Positions 24,807 to 33,508 of a stretch of 64,000 nucleotides of DNA are shown in pieces (the stretch's first letter is position 1; the number at the start of each line of letters is the position of its first letter). The stretch is from Treponema sp. (GTDB lineage Bacteria; Spirochaetota; Spirochaetia; Treponematales; Treponemataceae). The DNA lies in the NCBI GenBank assembly GCA_024690865.1, contig JAILON010000089.1:1-64000 (forward strand). The letters are read 5' to 3'. A program made the translations under genes and the position numbers. A model generated the notes under the pieces. It saw only the letters and a program-made list of their open reading frames with translations. It ran no database searches and was not told the origin of the DNA.

Positions 24807-25517
24807 ATGCGCGATTCACAGCCGGATGTCCCCTGCCGGGACATCTGCTACCGCTGCCTCCGTCCGCTTTCCTCCTGCTACTGCAAGTACATCAAGCCCT
24901 TTGACAGCGGCGTGAAGTTCGTCCTCCTCATGCATCCCAAGGAGGCAAAACGGCAGCGGACGGGCACGGGCCGCCTGGCCAGCCTGACGCTGGAGGGAAG
25001 CGAGATCCTGGTGGGCGTTGACTTTTCCAGCAATGCCCGCCTCAATGCCCTGCTTTCAGACCCCGGCTACTATCCCGTCCTCCTCTATCCGGGCCCGGAT
25101 GCCTGGACCGCCGGCAAGGAGGGCTTCAAAGAAAGCCTGGGCGGCAGAAAGCTGCTGGTCATCATCATCGATTCCACCTGGGCCTGTTCCAAGAAGATGA
25201 TAAAGCTTTCCAAGAACGTCCTCTCCCTGCCCAAATTTTCTTTTTCCGGCAGCTACCGGAGCATCTATACCTTCAAGCGGGAACCCAAGGAATACTGCGT
25301 TTCCAGCATAGAGTCCTGCTACTATCTGATAAAGGAACTGCAGGCCGCGTCCGTCGTTTCCGCCTCCGTTGACCCGGAGCCCCTGATGGACGTCTTTAAG
25401 GAACTGGTGAAGTTCCAGCTGGAAAAGGAGAACGAGCGGATTTCTTCCGGCGTTCCGGGAAGCCACGCCTACGACTGGAAGTACACCACGCTGAAGCAGG
25501 TCCCCGAATCCCTCTAG
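24807..25517 (+). CDS. DTW-domain protein, probable tRNA-uridine aminocarboxypropyltransferase
   Basis: 236 aa. A zinc-type Cys cluster CRDICYRCLRPLSSCYC is at ~10-26, followed by LLMHPKEAKRQRTGTGRL and the DTW-signature helix IIIDSTWACSKKM. DTW proteins (TapT/TuaA) transfer the aminocarboxypropyl group of SAM to uridine in tRNA. Here the motif reads D-S-T-W, within the accepted D-x-T-W pattern. It is probably translated with trxA from one mRNA. Confidence 0.85.
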   Translation: MRDSQPDVPCRDICYRCLRPLSSCYCKYIKPFDSGVKFVLLMHPKEAKRQRTGTGRLASLTLEGSEILVGVDFSSNARLNALLSDPGYYPVLLYPGPDAWTAGKEGFKESLGGRKLLVIIIDSTWACSKKMIKLSKNVLSLPKFSFSGSYRSIYTFKREPKEYCVSSIESCYYLIKELQAASVVSASVDPEPLMDVFKELVKFQLEKENERISSGVPGSHAYDWKYTTLKQVPESL

Positions 25518-25548
25518 CCGGGCCTCCCTCGCCCCGAATCCCTCTAGC
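25502..25548. repeat. 17-bp direct repeat duplicating the end of the DTW gene
   Basis: CCCCGAATCCCTCTAGC occurs at 25502-25518 and 25532-25548. The first copy includes the gene's stop codon; the second is downstream, a pattern also seen at 18248. Confidence 0.85.
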
Positions 25549-25639
25549 GGTCCCCCCTTGCGGGGCCGCCGCCCCCACCCCAGACTCCCCTTCTTTATAA
25601 GAGCTTTCTTACTTTTCTCTTAGTAGGGTTTAATGAAGC

Positions 25640-25862
25640 CCGACCTGCCATGCAGTATAGTGTGTATTGTAAGGTTGAGATGCGGCAAGTACAAGGGTGC
25701 TGACGAACGCCCAGCCTTCATGAACGAGACAACTACTTAAGGAGTTTCATATATATGGTGTTACCGCCAAAAAAGGGAGTTTTTTAGACGACTGCTGAAC
25801 GCCTTGAAAACAGTCGTGGCATGAAGCCGGCATTGGAGACGCTGGCTTCATGCCTTTTTTTT
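25640..25862 (+). ncRNA. possible structured transcript with mini-ORF and strong terminator
   Basis: No long ORF exists here. The region ends with a strong terminator: 11-bp arms GGCATGAAGCC (25818-25828) and GGCTTCATGCC (25844-25854) plus a T8 run. Just before it is another inverted repeat, ACGACTG (25788-25794) and CAGTCGT (25811-25817). A TATAGT sequence near 25658 could be a -10. A well-placed AAGGAG at 25739-25744 precedes the mini-ORF at 25755. The stretch therefore looks like a small RNA or a leader, but I recognise no RNA family. Confidence 0.4.
25755..25787 (+). CDS. 10-codon mini-ORF (MVLPPKKGVF)
   Basis: The ATG follows AAGGAG by 10 nt and the TAG at 25785 is followed by hairpins and a terminator. 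It could be a leader peptide, a small toxin remnant, or chance. The strong ribosome site is the only support for translation. Confidence 0.3.
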   Translation: MVLPPKKGVF

Positions 25863-25978
25863 CGTGCGGCGGCTTGGAATACCCGGGCGGCTTCAGAGCC
25901 CCTCTGGTGTGAACGGCCCGGTGCGCGGGTGCGGGGGGACAGCCGCCACCCCGTTGCCCCGCCGCCCTTTCGTGCCCG

Positions 25979-27238
25979 TCAGTCGCCTCCCCACTGGCTG
26001 TCCAGCCAGGCAAGCCGGGCACGCAGGTATTCCGTCATGTAGTCTATTTCCGACTGGTAGGTCTTCCTGTTCCGCCAGCCCCTGGGATTGGGCCACTGCC
26101 GGTGGCCGAACGACTTCCACACCCTGTCGTTCAATATGGCCGCATCCGTCAGACCGTCTGCCCAGCCCTGTATGAGGTCGATTGACCTTTCCAGCTCTTC
26201 CCGCTTCTCCTTCCAGCGACCTTTCAGGGCATCGGTGAAGATGTCGTCTTGGAGGAGATGGTCGTACCAGAAGGCCTGGTCCGTTATGTAGCCGTCCGCA
26301 TCGCTGCATCCCGACGCGTCGGTGTTGCCGGAGGACAGGTCGAAGTCCCAGACTGGCCCCATGTAGAATTTGCCCGTGGGACCGTCGTAGTGGATGAAGC
26401 AGGACCCCTGGAAGCGGGAATCGTGGTTCTTTGTGAACTCGTTCACGAGGTACCAGTCCACCAGCGAGTCCAGGTCAAAGTAGTGGGTCCAGTCTCCGGG
26501 GCTGCCTTTTTCTCCGTACAGGTACTCCTCCCGGTCGTTTACCAGGTCTTCGATTTCAAGGAACTCATCCCAGCTGTATTCCATGCCGTCGGCCTCGACG
26601 ATGTTGAATATGACCCCCTGATTGCTCGTAAAGCTGTACCGTGTGTTCCTGTGCTCGTCAATCTTCAGGAGTATGCTGCCCTGGGCCGGGTCTATGTCCA
26701 CCCGGCCGGGAGCTATCTCTATCTTCTCCTGGATTCCGTACAGCCCTATGTATTTCCCGTTGAGGACCATGTTGACGAATCTCTGCCGGGGAGTCCAGGC
26801 GAATCGGTTCCAGACTTCATGGGCCAGGTGGAAGGCGTATTCGTCGCGCAGGAAACTCTTGTCGGTTGCACTGGCCTTCAGGACCCAGCGCCTGGCGCTT
26901 CCCATTCCCAAGAGGCCCGCCTCTTCGTCCAGCTTGAGCAGGTATGGCTTCTTGCTGGTGTCTATGGTCCTCCAGGTGGAATTTCCCCGGCCTTTTATCT
27001 TGCATCCGCCTTCCCAGTGGCTGTCCCCGTCGTCCAGCGTATAGACCGCGTCCAGAAAGTTTTCCGTCGAGCTGACCTGCCTGCCGTAGGTATGCACGTT
27101 CAGGATGGGGAGGTCCAGATTCCGGTAGTCCTCTTCCCGGACGCCGGAATAGAAGCCTGCGAAGGCAAAAAAGGCCGAGCTGGCCAGGACGAGCGCAAGC
27201 ATGGCAATGCTGGCGGGACTGTGGCGGCGTATCCTCAT
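25979..27238 (-). CDS. CotH-kinase-family protein, membrane-anchored
   Basis: 419 aa from the ATG at 27238, which overlaps the upstream stop (ATGA). A basic start and one hydrophobic segment (ASIAMLALVLASSAFFAFAG) give an exported anchor. CotH-like landmarks follow: KIKGRGNSTWRTI, KKPYLLKLDEE, VNMVLNGKYIGLYGIQEKIE, then LVDWYLVNEFTKNHDS and GPVWDFDLSSGN. CotH kinases phosphorylate secreted proteins; relatives occur on bacterial surfaces and in cellulosomes. It is the last gene of the minus-strand operon from 32368. Confidence 0.88.
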   Translation of the reverse strand: MRIRRHSPASIAMLALVLASSAFFAFAGFYSGVREEDYRNLDLPILNVHTYGRQVSSTENFLDAVYTLDDGDSHWEGGCKIKGRGNSTWRTIDTSKKPYLLKLDEEAGLLGMGSARRWVLKASATDKSFLRDEYAFHLAHEVWNRFAWTPRQRFVNMVLNGKYIGLYGIQEKIEIAPGRVDIDPAQGSILLKIDEHRNTRYSFTSNQGVIFNIVEADGMEYSWDEFLEIEDLVNDREEYLYGEKGSPGDWTHYFDLDSLVDWYLVNEFTKNHDSRFQGSCFIHYDGPTGKFYMGPVWDFDLSSGNTDASGCSDADGYITDQAFWYDHLLQDDIFTDALKGRWKEKREELERSIDLIQGWADGLTDAAILNDRVWKSFGHRQWPNPRGWRNRKTYQSEIDYMTEYLRARLAWLDSQWGGD

Positions 27239-27798
27239 TCGGACTCGTATTCCCCGGTCGTCATAAGCTGGCAGTGCAGCGGGGAAAGCCCCTGCAGGAC
27301 AAGTTCCGTCGCCGCCTCCTTTTCTTTCGTAAAGCCGGAGCAGGCGTCCGTCAGGTAGACCAGCCTGCTTCCCAAGTCTATGAGGTCCAGGGCGGTGAAC
27401 AGCACGCAACATTCGGCCACGACCCCGGTCAGGACGACCCTTCCTGACTGTTGGGCAGCCTCCCTGAGGGCGGGAATCTTCATGGACGAATACACGCTCT
27501 TTGCATAGACCTTGTATTTTTGTGCCAAGGGCTTTATGTCGTCCACCAGTTCGTTCATCCAGACGTTTTCGTTTATGTCGGCATAGTGGACGTTGTAGTC
27601 CTTCCAGGTGCCGTGCGGGTCCGTGGGGGGGAGGAACACCGTGATGGCCGTCCGTACGTCCTTCCGGCAGGCTTCCGCCTTTTCACACAGGCCGGCAATC
27701 CTCCTGGCGACCCCCTCCGTGTCCAAACAGGCCCAGGGCTGGCCCGCCGTGTAGACATTCTGCATGTCGGTGATGAGAATCAGATCCCCGTCCTTCAT
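27235..27798 (-). CDS. isochorismatase-family cysteine hydrolase
   Basis: 187 aa from the ATG at 27798, which overlaps the mutase stop by 4 nt. The catalytic triad appears as Asp in LITDMQNVY, Lys in YAKSVYSSM and Cys in GVVAECCVLFTALD with the adjacent cis-peptide VVAE. The family includes nicotinamidases and isochorismatases; the substrate cannot be told. It is translationally coupled on both sides. Confidence 0.88.
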   Translation of the reverse strand: MKDGDLILITDMQNVYTAGQPWACLDTEGVARRIAGLCEKAEACRKDVRTAITVFLPPTDPHGTWKDYNVHYADINENVWMNELVDDIKPLAQKYKVYAKSVYSSMKIPALREAAQQSGRVVLTGVVAECCVLFTALDLIDLGSRLVYLTDACSGFTKEKEAATELVLQGLSPLHCQLMTTGEYESE

Positions 27799-29738
27799 AG
27801 TGCCATTCCCCTGGCCAGCTCGTCCGCCTTGCGCAGCATGCTGCTTTCCCAACGGAGCAGCGAGCGTTCCGCAGCCGGTTCGTCCCCCTTTACATCGCAC
27901 AGGATGCGGAACACCGGTTCCGTCCCGCTGGGCCGCATCCAGATGAAGGCCCTGGTCCAGCCGTCCTTGTCCAGGAAGCGCACTTTAAGCCCCCCCTTGC
28001 CGTTGTTCCAGTTGGAGACGTTCTTGACTTCTTCCGTTCCGTTCGTGGTGTCGGCCTCGTAGGAGCTGAAGGCATAGATGGCCTCCAGCTCATCGTTCTT
28101 TGCCTCCCATTCTTCGCGGAAGACCTTTTGGAAACATTCCTTGAGCAGGCCCATGTTTTTCGTGGTCACCTTCATGACGGCGCGGGGCTCGCTGACTCCC
28201 GTCGTCGTGTAGCGGGGCAGGGTCTCCAGCACGTCGGAAAGGGTAAAGTCGTCCGTGTAGCAGTATTCCTGTCCAGACCGTTCGCACCATATATGGAACA
28301 GGCCCTTCTTGAGCTTGCCGGATGCATCGGTCCTGTCCCGGATGCTCAGGAGCTTTATGATTGCGAACAGGGTCGCAAGGGGGTCGCGGACCCGCGAAGG
28401 ATGGGTGATGTTCCCCCCGTTGCTGCCTTCCCCAAGGATCCGCACTTCATAGCCTTCGTCCCGCTTCTTTTGGGCCAGCTGCACCACGTTGGCCTCGCCG
28501 ACTTCGGCACGGAACAGCCGTATGCCCAGCTTGTCGCAGATTTCGTCAATCCGCATGGACGTGGGACAGTTGACGGCGACGGCCGTCGGCTTGTTTTCGG
28601 TGTTTGCCGCCTTGCTTTCGGCGGCCGCGTCCGGCCCGCTGCCGGCGTCGTCGCCTTTCCCTTCCAGCATCGCCATGATTTTGCGGTACAGGCCGCCTGC
28701 GGAAAGGTTTTCCTTCTTCCAGATGCCGAACGTGCTTTCGGCCATGACGCAGAGGGCGAAGACCTCCTGGGCCGGAATGGGGCGGGCGACCTTTTCATCT
28801 TTGGTCAACCCCGCCTTTTCGTCCCAGAACACGATGTTGCCCCGGTCCCCGTCGCAGTCCGGCATGTAGCCCAGGATTACGCTCCTGTCGCCGGTTTCCT
28901 GCCACTGCGTCATCCGTTTTGCGCAGTGGACCAGGTTTTCCGGTTCCGGGATGATGGCGTGGGCAATCTGGCCCGGCTCGTCGTTGAATGCATCATAGCG
29001 TATGCCGAAGGAGTCCATCAGCTTTTTGTCGATGGAGCAGGTCCGTGCAGACCCGTTCATGTCGATGACGACGGTAAGGGGATGCTCCTTGAGGGACTGC
29101 CGTATGAGCGAGAACAGCTTTTCCTGTTCTCCCGGATTCGCGCTTCCTGCTATGATTTCCTTGATGAACGAATCGTATTCCTGCAGGGCCTCCTTCTTGT
29201 AGCGGGAGGAATCCAAAAAGGTGCTGTCCAAGTTTTTGTCGCTTACGCGGGAAAGGATTTTCCAGGCGTGGGCTTCGGTCTCAAGGGGGCTGCACTTCCG
29301 TTCAAACAGCTCGATGAGCCGTTTGCTTTCATCGGCGGGGAGCACCCCCCCGTCCGACATGCCGAACTTGATTCCGTTGTGCCCAATCGGGTTGTGGCTG
29401 GCGGAAATGTAGACGAAGGCGTCCGCCTTCTTTGCGTAGGCCATGATTTCCGGGGCCGCCACGATGCCGGTGTAGTGGACCGTGATTCCCGAATAGAGGA
29501 GGGACTTCATGAGGTCCTTCGCTATTTCCGCACCGGTCGGCCTGGTGTCCCGCCCCACGATGACGGTCGGCTTCTTGTCCCGGCTCCGTTCCAGCAGGTA
29601 CTCCGCGAAGGTCTCCCCGATCAAGATCGAAATGAGGGTGTTCGCCTTTCCGATGGACTTGCTGCTGTCTTCTTCATCGCCGCTTTCCGTGAAGATTTTG
29701 CGCCATCCAGAGGCCGAGAGGATCATGTTGTGGTGCAT
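27795..29738 (-). CDS. phosphoglucomutase/phosphomannomutase-family enzyme
   Basis: 647 aa. The phosphoserine loop YISASHNPIGHNGIKF, the metal loop MPDCDGDRGN and the phosphate-binding WMRPSGTEPVFRI are all present, so it should be active on a hexose phosphate. It is longer than typical (450-580 aa), with an insert around residues 340-370 rich in Gly/Ala/Asp. It starts 2 nt after the Sel1-protein gene ends. Confidence 0.93.
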   Translation of the reverse strand: MHHNMILSASGWRKIFTESGDEEDSSKSIGKANTLISILIGETFAEYLLERSRDKKPTVIVGRDTRPTGAEIAKDLMKSLLYSGITVHYTGIVAAPEIMAYAKKADAFVYISASHNPIGHNGIKFGMSDGGVLPADESKRLIELFERKCSPLETEAHAWKILSRVSDKNLDSTFLDSSRYKKEALQEYDSFIKEIIAGSANPGEQEKLFSLIRQSLKEHPLTVVIDMNGSARTCSIDKKLMDSFGIRYDAFNDEPGQIAHAIIPEPENLVHCAKRMTQWQETGDRSVILGYMPDCDGDRGNIVFWDEKAGLTKDEKVARPIPAQEVFALCVMAESTFGIWKKENLSAGGLYRKIMAMLEGKGDDAGSGPDAAAESKAANTENKPTAVAVNCPTSMRIDEICDKLGIRLFRAEVGEANVVQLAQKKRDEGYEVRILGEGSNGGNITHPSRVRDPLATLFAIIKLLSIRDRTDASGKLKKGLFHIWCERSGQEYCYTDDFTLSDVLETLPRYTTTGVSEPRAVMKVTTKNMGLLKECFQKVFREEWEAKNDELEAIYAFSSYEADTTNGTEEVKNVSNWNNGKGGLKVRFLDKDGWTRAFIWMRPSGTEPVFRILCDVKGDEPAAERSLLRWESSMLRKADELARGMAL

Positions 29739-29740
29739 GT

Positions 29741-32368
29741 CTATTCCTTGCTCCTGCTGTATGATTCCGGCAGTCCGTCAAAGCAGTTCAAAATTTTGAC
29801 GACCGGGGACGAAGGATGTATGCCGCTTTCGGTCCTGTAGTAGTCCAGGCCTTTTTCTACATTGCGCTCGCAGCCTTCGCCTTCTATGAGCATGGTGCCT
29901 ATAATGGCGTAGACGTTTTCATTCCCGTTCAATTCGGCGGCATTGTACCAGAGGAAGGCGCTGTCGTAGTTCTTGGGCACTCCCTTCCCATTGTAGTAGC
30001 AGCCGGCCATCTTTTCCATGGCCTCCACCTTGTTCAGCTTTGCCGCCATCAGGTAGTACTTTGCGGCCAGCTCGTCGGAGCCGTTCACGAGGGAACCGGC
30101 TTCCGTGTAGGCTTCCGCCAGGGTATAGAGCGCGTCGGCATTTTCCGCATTGGAGGAGACTTTCTTCTTCGCCTTGTTTATGGCCTCGTTCACGGTGTAT
30201 GCGGAAAGGGTCATCTTGTCGCTGTAGTATTTTTCGATGTAGAGCCTCTGGTCCTTCGCCGTGCTTATTCCGGCGGTTTCGGCAAACACCGCCAGCCGGT
30301 AGGCGTCGTCCAGGTTGCTGTAGTCGCCGTCGAAGGTGACGGAAACGTCCTGAATCCGCTGCTTTATGAGGGCCTCATAGGATTCGATGTAGCCGTACTT
30401 GACGGCGGCTATGAGGGATTCCTTTATGTCCGTCTGGCCCGGAAGCCAGATGAGGAACGAAAATGAGAGGTAGTAGCTGTATTCGTCGTCAACGGAACAG
30501 CCGTTCGTGATGAACTCCTTCTGTTCCGCCTGGTCCCTGGCCGTAACGGCAAGCCAGCCCCAGGCCTCGCTGTAGTTGAGGTTTGCGGCCGCCTCGAAGC
30601 TTTCCCGCGCGTCCTTTGCCTTCTTCCGGGTCCCGTAGCCGTTCTGCTGGCAACGGCCCTGGCACAGCAGGGCGGGGGCATATTCCGGGTCTTCCTTCAG
30701 CGCGTCCTGCACCAGCCCCCAGGCTGCGGCCACGTCCTTGTCGGGCCGTACGGAAGCCGCCTTCATATTGTACTTTGACGTGGCCTCGTTGTCCTCCAGC
30801 AGGAGCCATGCGTACCAGGTCTTTTCAAACTTTCCGCCGGATTCCGCCCTGGTCTTGAACCACTTCATCGCTTCCGTCTTTGTGGCAACCTTGAGCAGCT
30901 CGGTGTTCTTTTCGGTCTCCTTCTTTTCGATGAAATTCTTGTCGTCCATCGAATTCAACCAGTACTCCACGTCGTTCTTGAAGCGGATGCCCTGCAGGAC
31001 CTGCGCGTAGATGTTGTCCAGCTCGGACAGCGCCTTTGCCTGCCTGGACGCATTCAGCGGGAACTTGTTCGCGCTGTTTATGGACTGGCGGTAGAAGTTC
31101 AAGCTGCCCTGCTTGCCCCGGTAGCGTTCGCCCAGGACGAACATGCAGTAGGCGCTCCCCTTCTTTGCCCCTTCGTTCAGCCATGCCAGGCTGTCCTTCT
31201 CGCCGTCTTCTGTTTCGGCCTCCGTGTAGTACAGCCCCAGGTCCAGGCAGACGGTCTCGTCGCTGCCGTTTCCTTCATCCTCGTACCAGGCCCGCATCTG
31301 CTCCATCTTCTCCTGGTAGGCGAGCTTTTCATCGTAGAGCGCGTCTCGGTACTTGTAATAGTAGAAGGACGCCATGTTCTTGTCGGTCGTGCCGAAGTAG
31401 CCTTCCCGGTAGATGGCCGCCAGTGCCGCGAAGCCCCTTGCCTCGCCGTACATCGCGGCGTTCATGTAGTATTCTTCCGCCTTCTCCTGGTTGTGGAAGG
31501 GGTTGGACTGCTTGCGGCACAGGGGCGTGGAGTATTCGGTCTGTACGGGAATGAGCCCGGCGTAGAAGTCCCCCAGGAGCATCGCGCTCTTTGCGTGGAA
31601 CAGGGCTTCCGCCTCCTCCAGCAGGACCGAGGCCGTTTCCAGGAGCTCCGCCGCGCTGTCGTCCGTCACGTTCCCCACGCCCAGCGCGAGTATGTCCTGT
31701 GCCGCCAGGTAATATGCCTCGGCGACGTTGAACTTCATGGCCTTGTCCAGAAACTTCTTGCGGTCCGTGCCGCCCGTCCGCTTTGCAAGGCAGATGAAGC
31801 TTTCGGGAAATTCTTCCGACGCGGCGGAATCGTACAGCTTTTTGACGGACAGCTTTGCGGTTTCCTTGTCTGCCCAGCAGCCTTCTATCTCCTCTGCAAG
31901 CAGCAGGTTGCCGCCGGCGAAGCCAGCCTTGTATGCGCGTTCGGCAAATTCACGCGACTTGCTGTAGTTCTTTATTACGCCGCAGCCCGTCCTGAGGCAT
32001 TTTGCAATGACGTAGTTCGCATAGGGAATGAAGTCGGCATATTCGGGGTACAGGCCCCCCGCTATGTCCATGTACCAGAGGTAGGAGCTTTCCGCCGTGC
32101 CATACAGGTCCCTGAGTCCCGGCGCGTAGGTGTTTTGCAACAGCAGGTCGCTGTGCTTGGACAGGAGGAGTGCGAAGTACCAGCTGTCCAAGGGGTAGAA
32201 TTCTATGTCGGCCGACAGGGCGGCATCGTGCTTCTGCTTTTCAAGGAAAAAATCCTCGGCATTGGCGGAGTTTGCCGCGATGTTTACCGATGACCGGCCG
32301 AACGCCGGCGCAAGGGCCAGCAGGGCAACAGTCAGGATTATATATGCCTTTTTCCTGTTTTCTTTCAT
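29741..32368 (-). CDS. exported Sel1/TPR-repeat protein
   Basis: 875 aa with a signal peptide (KKAYIILTVALLALAPAFG). Many Sel1-like helical repeats are present (AKYYLMAAKLNKVEAMEKMAGCYYNGKGVPKNYDSAFLWY is the clearest, near 790-830; earlier copies at ~235, ~300 and ~400). The protein is likely a periplasmic scaffold. Its promoter TTGATT-17-TACAAT ends 8 nt before the ATG. It leads an operon with the mutase, hydrolase and CotH genes. Confidence 0.88.
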   Translation of the reverse strand: MKENRKKAYIILTVALLALAPAFGRSSVNIAANSANAEDFFLEKQKHDAALSADIEFYPLDSWYFALLLSKHSDLLLQNTYAPGLRDLYGTAESSYLWYMDIAGGLYPEYADFIPYANYVIAKCLRTGCGVIKNYSKSREFAERAYKAGFAGGNLLLAEEIEGCWADKETAKLSVKKLYDSAASEEFPESFICLAKRTGGTDRKKFLDKAMKFNVAEAYYLAAQDILALGVGNVTDDSAAELLETASVLLEEAEALFHAKSAMLLGDFYAGLIPVQTEYSTPLCRKQSNPFHNQEKAEEYYMNAAMYGEARGFAALAAIYREGYFGTTDKNMASFYYYKYRDALYDEKLAYQEKMEQMRAWYEDEGNGSDETVCLDLGLYYTEAETEDGEKDSLAWLNEGAKKGSAYCMFVLGERYRGKQGSLNFYRQSINSANKFPLNASRQAKALSELDNIYAQVLQGIRFKNDVEYWLNSMDDKNFIEKKETEKNTELLKVATKTEAMKWFKTRAESGGKFEKTWYAWLLLEDNEATSKYNMKAASVRPDKDVAAAWGLVQDALKEDPEYAPALLCQGRCQQNGYGTRKKAKDARESFEAAANLNYSEAWGWLAVTARDQAEQKEFITNGCSVDDEYSYYLSFSFLIWLPGQTDIKESLIAAVKYGYIESYEALIKQRIQDVSVTFDGDYSNLDDAYRLAVFAETAGISTAKDQRLYIEKYYSDKMTLSAYTVNEAINKAKKKVSSNAENADALYTLAEAYTEAGSLVNGSDELAAKYYLMAAKLNKVEAMEKMAGCYYNGKGVPKNYDSAFLWYNAAELNGNENVYAIIGTMLIEGEGCERNVEKGLDYYRTESGIHPSSPVVKILNCFDGLPESYSRSKE

Positions 32369-32376
32369 AGTTTCCT

Positions 32377-32405
32377 ATTGTAAGGCATAATTCCCATATA
32401 ATCAA
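32377..32405 (-). promoter_or_regulatory. promoter of the Sel1-mutase operon
   Basis: On the minus strand TTGATT is 32405-32400 and TACAAT 32382-32377, with a 17-bp spacer. The ATG at 32368 lies 8 nt past the -10. Confidence 0.7.
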
Positions 32406-32431
32406 GAATAACTCTCAAAACTGAGAAAAGG

Positions 32432-33187
32432 CTAGTTCTTGTTTATGACCTTCGTACTGACCTTCCCGCTTTCTATGTCCGTGAAGCGGACGTAGAGGGA
32501 AATCTTGTTCTCCGCGTTCAGGCTTTCCCAGACGGAACTGGCCAGGCTGTCCAGGTCCCCCTTCAGGCTGACGAGTTCCGGCTCCCCCTCGAAGCTGGGC
32601 AGCGGGTTCCCGTCCCCCATATAGGTGTGGATGTAGCGGCCTGTCCCGGCGGCGGGGCTTGCGTAGTCAAAGGTGTAGCGGAGCGTTCCCGGCTGATTGC
32701 CCGGCTGCTTGCCGGCCGTTCCTGCGGCGGGGAGCGTAGCGGGATCGCTTTTCAGGATTGAAAGGCTGAAGCTGTAGGTGCCCCCCTTGAACTTCTGGAT
32801 TCCAGAGATGCGGGGTGTGTAGTTGGGCGCGTCCGGCTCGAAGGTACGGCTTTCCAGCGAGCGCGGGAAGCTGGAGCCGTTCTTGAGCCCTTCGTATATG
32901 GTGTCGGTCTGGTCGCCGTTGGTGACGATGACGGTCGTCTTTCCCACTTCCGGCAGGACCCTGACCGGCGAGTAGATGATGAGGCTGGGGTCCTTCAGCT
33001 TGGACGGGTCGAACGCCTGCGTCCGCAGGCCGCCGTTTTCTTCTATAAATACCCTGTTCCTGCTGTTTTCGCTCCTGCCCATGATGAAGTAGAGTGCGAC
33101 GGCAGACTTCCCGTCCTCCGACTTGCCCAGGACAATTCCCCGTCCGGGATATACGTTCTCTTTCAGCTTCTTTTCCAGCGCGTCCAT
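32432..33187 (-). CDS. purO: IMP cyclohydrolase (PurO-like, single domain)
   Basis: 251 aa; AGGAGG precedes the ATG. The sequence matches the IMP cyclohydrolase family of anaerobes and archaea: PGRGIVLGKSEDGKSAVALY, FIMGRSENSRNRVF, TVIVTNGDQTDTIYEGL, FEPDAPNYTPRISGI and HTYMGDGNPLPSFEGEPE. It closes the inosine ring in the last step of purine synthesis, replacing the C-terminal half of PurH. A Gly/Pro-rich insert is present at ~155-170. Confidence 0.92.
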   Translation of the reverse strand: MDALEKKLKENVYPGRGIVLGKSEDGKSAVALYFIMGRSENSRNRVFIEENGGLRTQAFDPSKLKDPSLIIYSPVRVLPEVGKTTVIVTNGDQTDTIYEGLKNGSSFPRSLESRTFEPDAPNYTPRISGIQKFKGGTYSFSLSILKSDPATLPAAGTAGKQPGNQPGTLRYTFDYASPAAGTGRYIHTYMGDGNPLPSFEGEPELVSLKGDLDSLASSVWESLNAENKISLYVRFTDIESGKVSTKVINKN

Positions 33188-33272
33188 GATGGAGCCTCCT
33201 GTGTGCGTTTCAAGTGGGGCAACGGTGCCTGTCGCCCCTGTGTTTCCCTAGACTAGCACACAAACAGAAAAT

Positions 33273-33374
33273 TTGTAATATTGCAACAAAAAATTTACAA
33301 TATTGTAACGGAAAATTTACAATATTGTAACGGGAAAATTACAATATTGTAACGGAAAAATTTCAGTACTACAA
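33273..33374. promoter_or_regulatory. array of palindromic operator-like sites at 22-bp spacing
   Basis: TTACAATATTGTAA, a perfect 14-bp palindrome, occurs at 33295-33308, 33317-33330 and 33339-33352. A related TTGTAATATTGCAA is at 33273-33286 and a decayed copy at 33361-33374. All five centres are exactly 22 bp apart. The array lies between divergent purO and the WD40 gene in an AT-rich gap. It resembles a cooperative binding region for a dimeric regulator bound on one face of the helix. Confidence 0.75.
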
Positions 33375-33508
33375 AAAAAAATTTGCAGAAAAACAAAAAA
33401 ATGCAAAAAAAATGGCCAACGCACTAAAATTCTGTGCGTTGTACTCTAGTTTCGACTTTTGAATGACGCTATAATTCCCCCAGTTTTATAAAGTATAGGG
33501 CATGTAAG

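Noticed and set aside
28128-29840. 570-aa plus-strand ORF opposite the phosphohexomutase
   Set aside because: Antisense to an enzyme with all active-site motifs; composition typical of a shadow frame.
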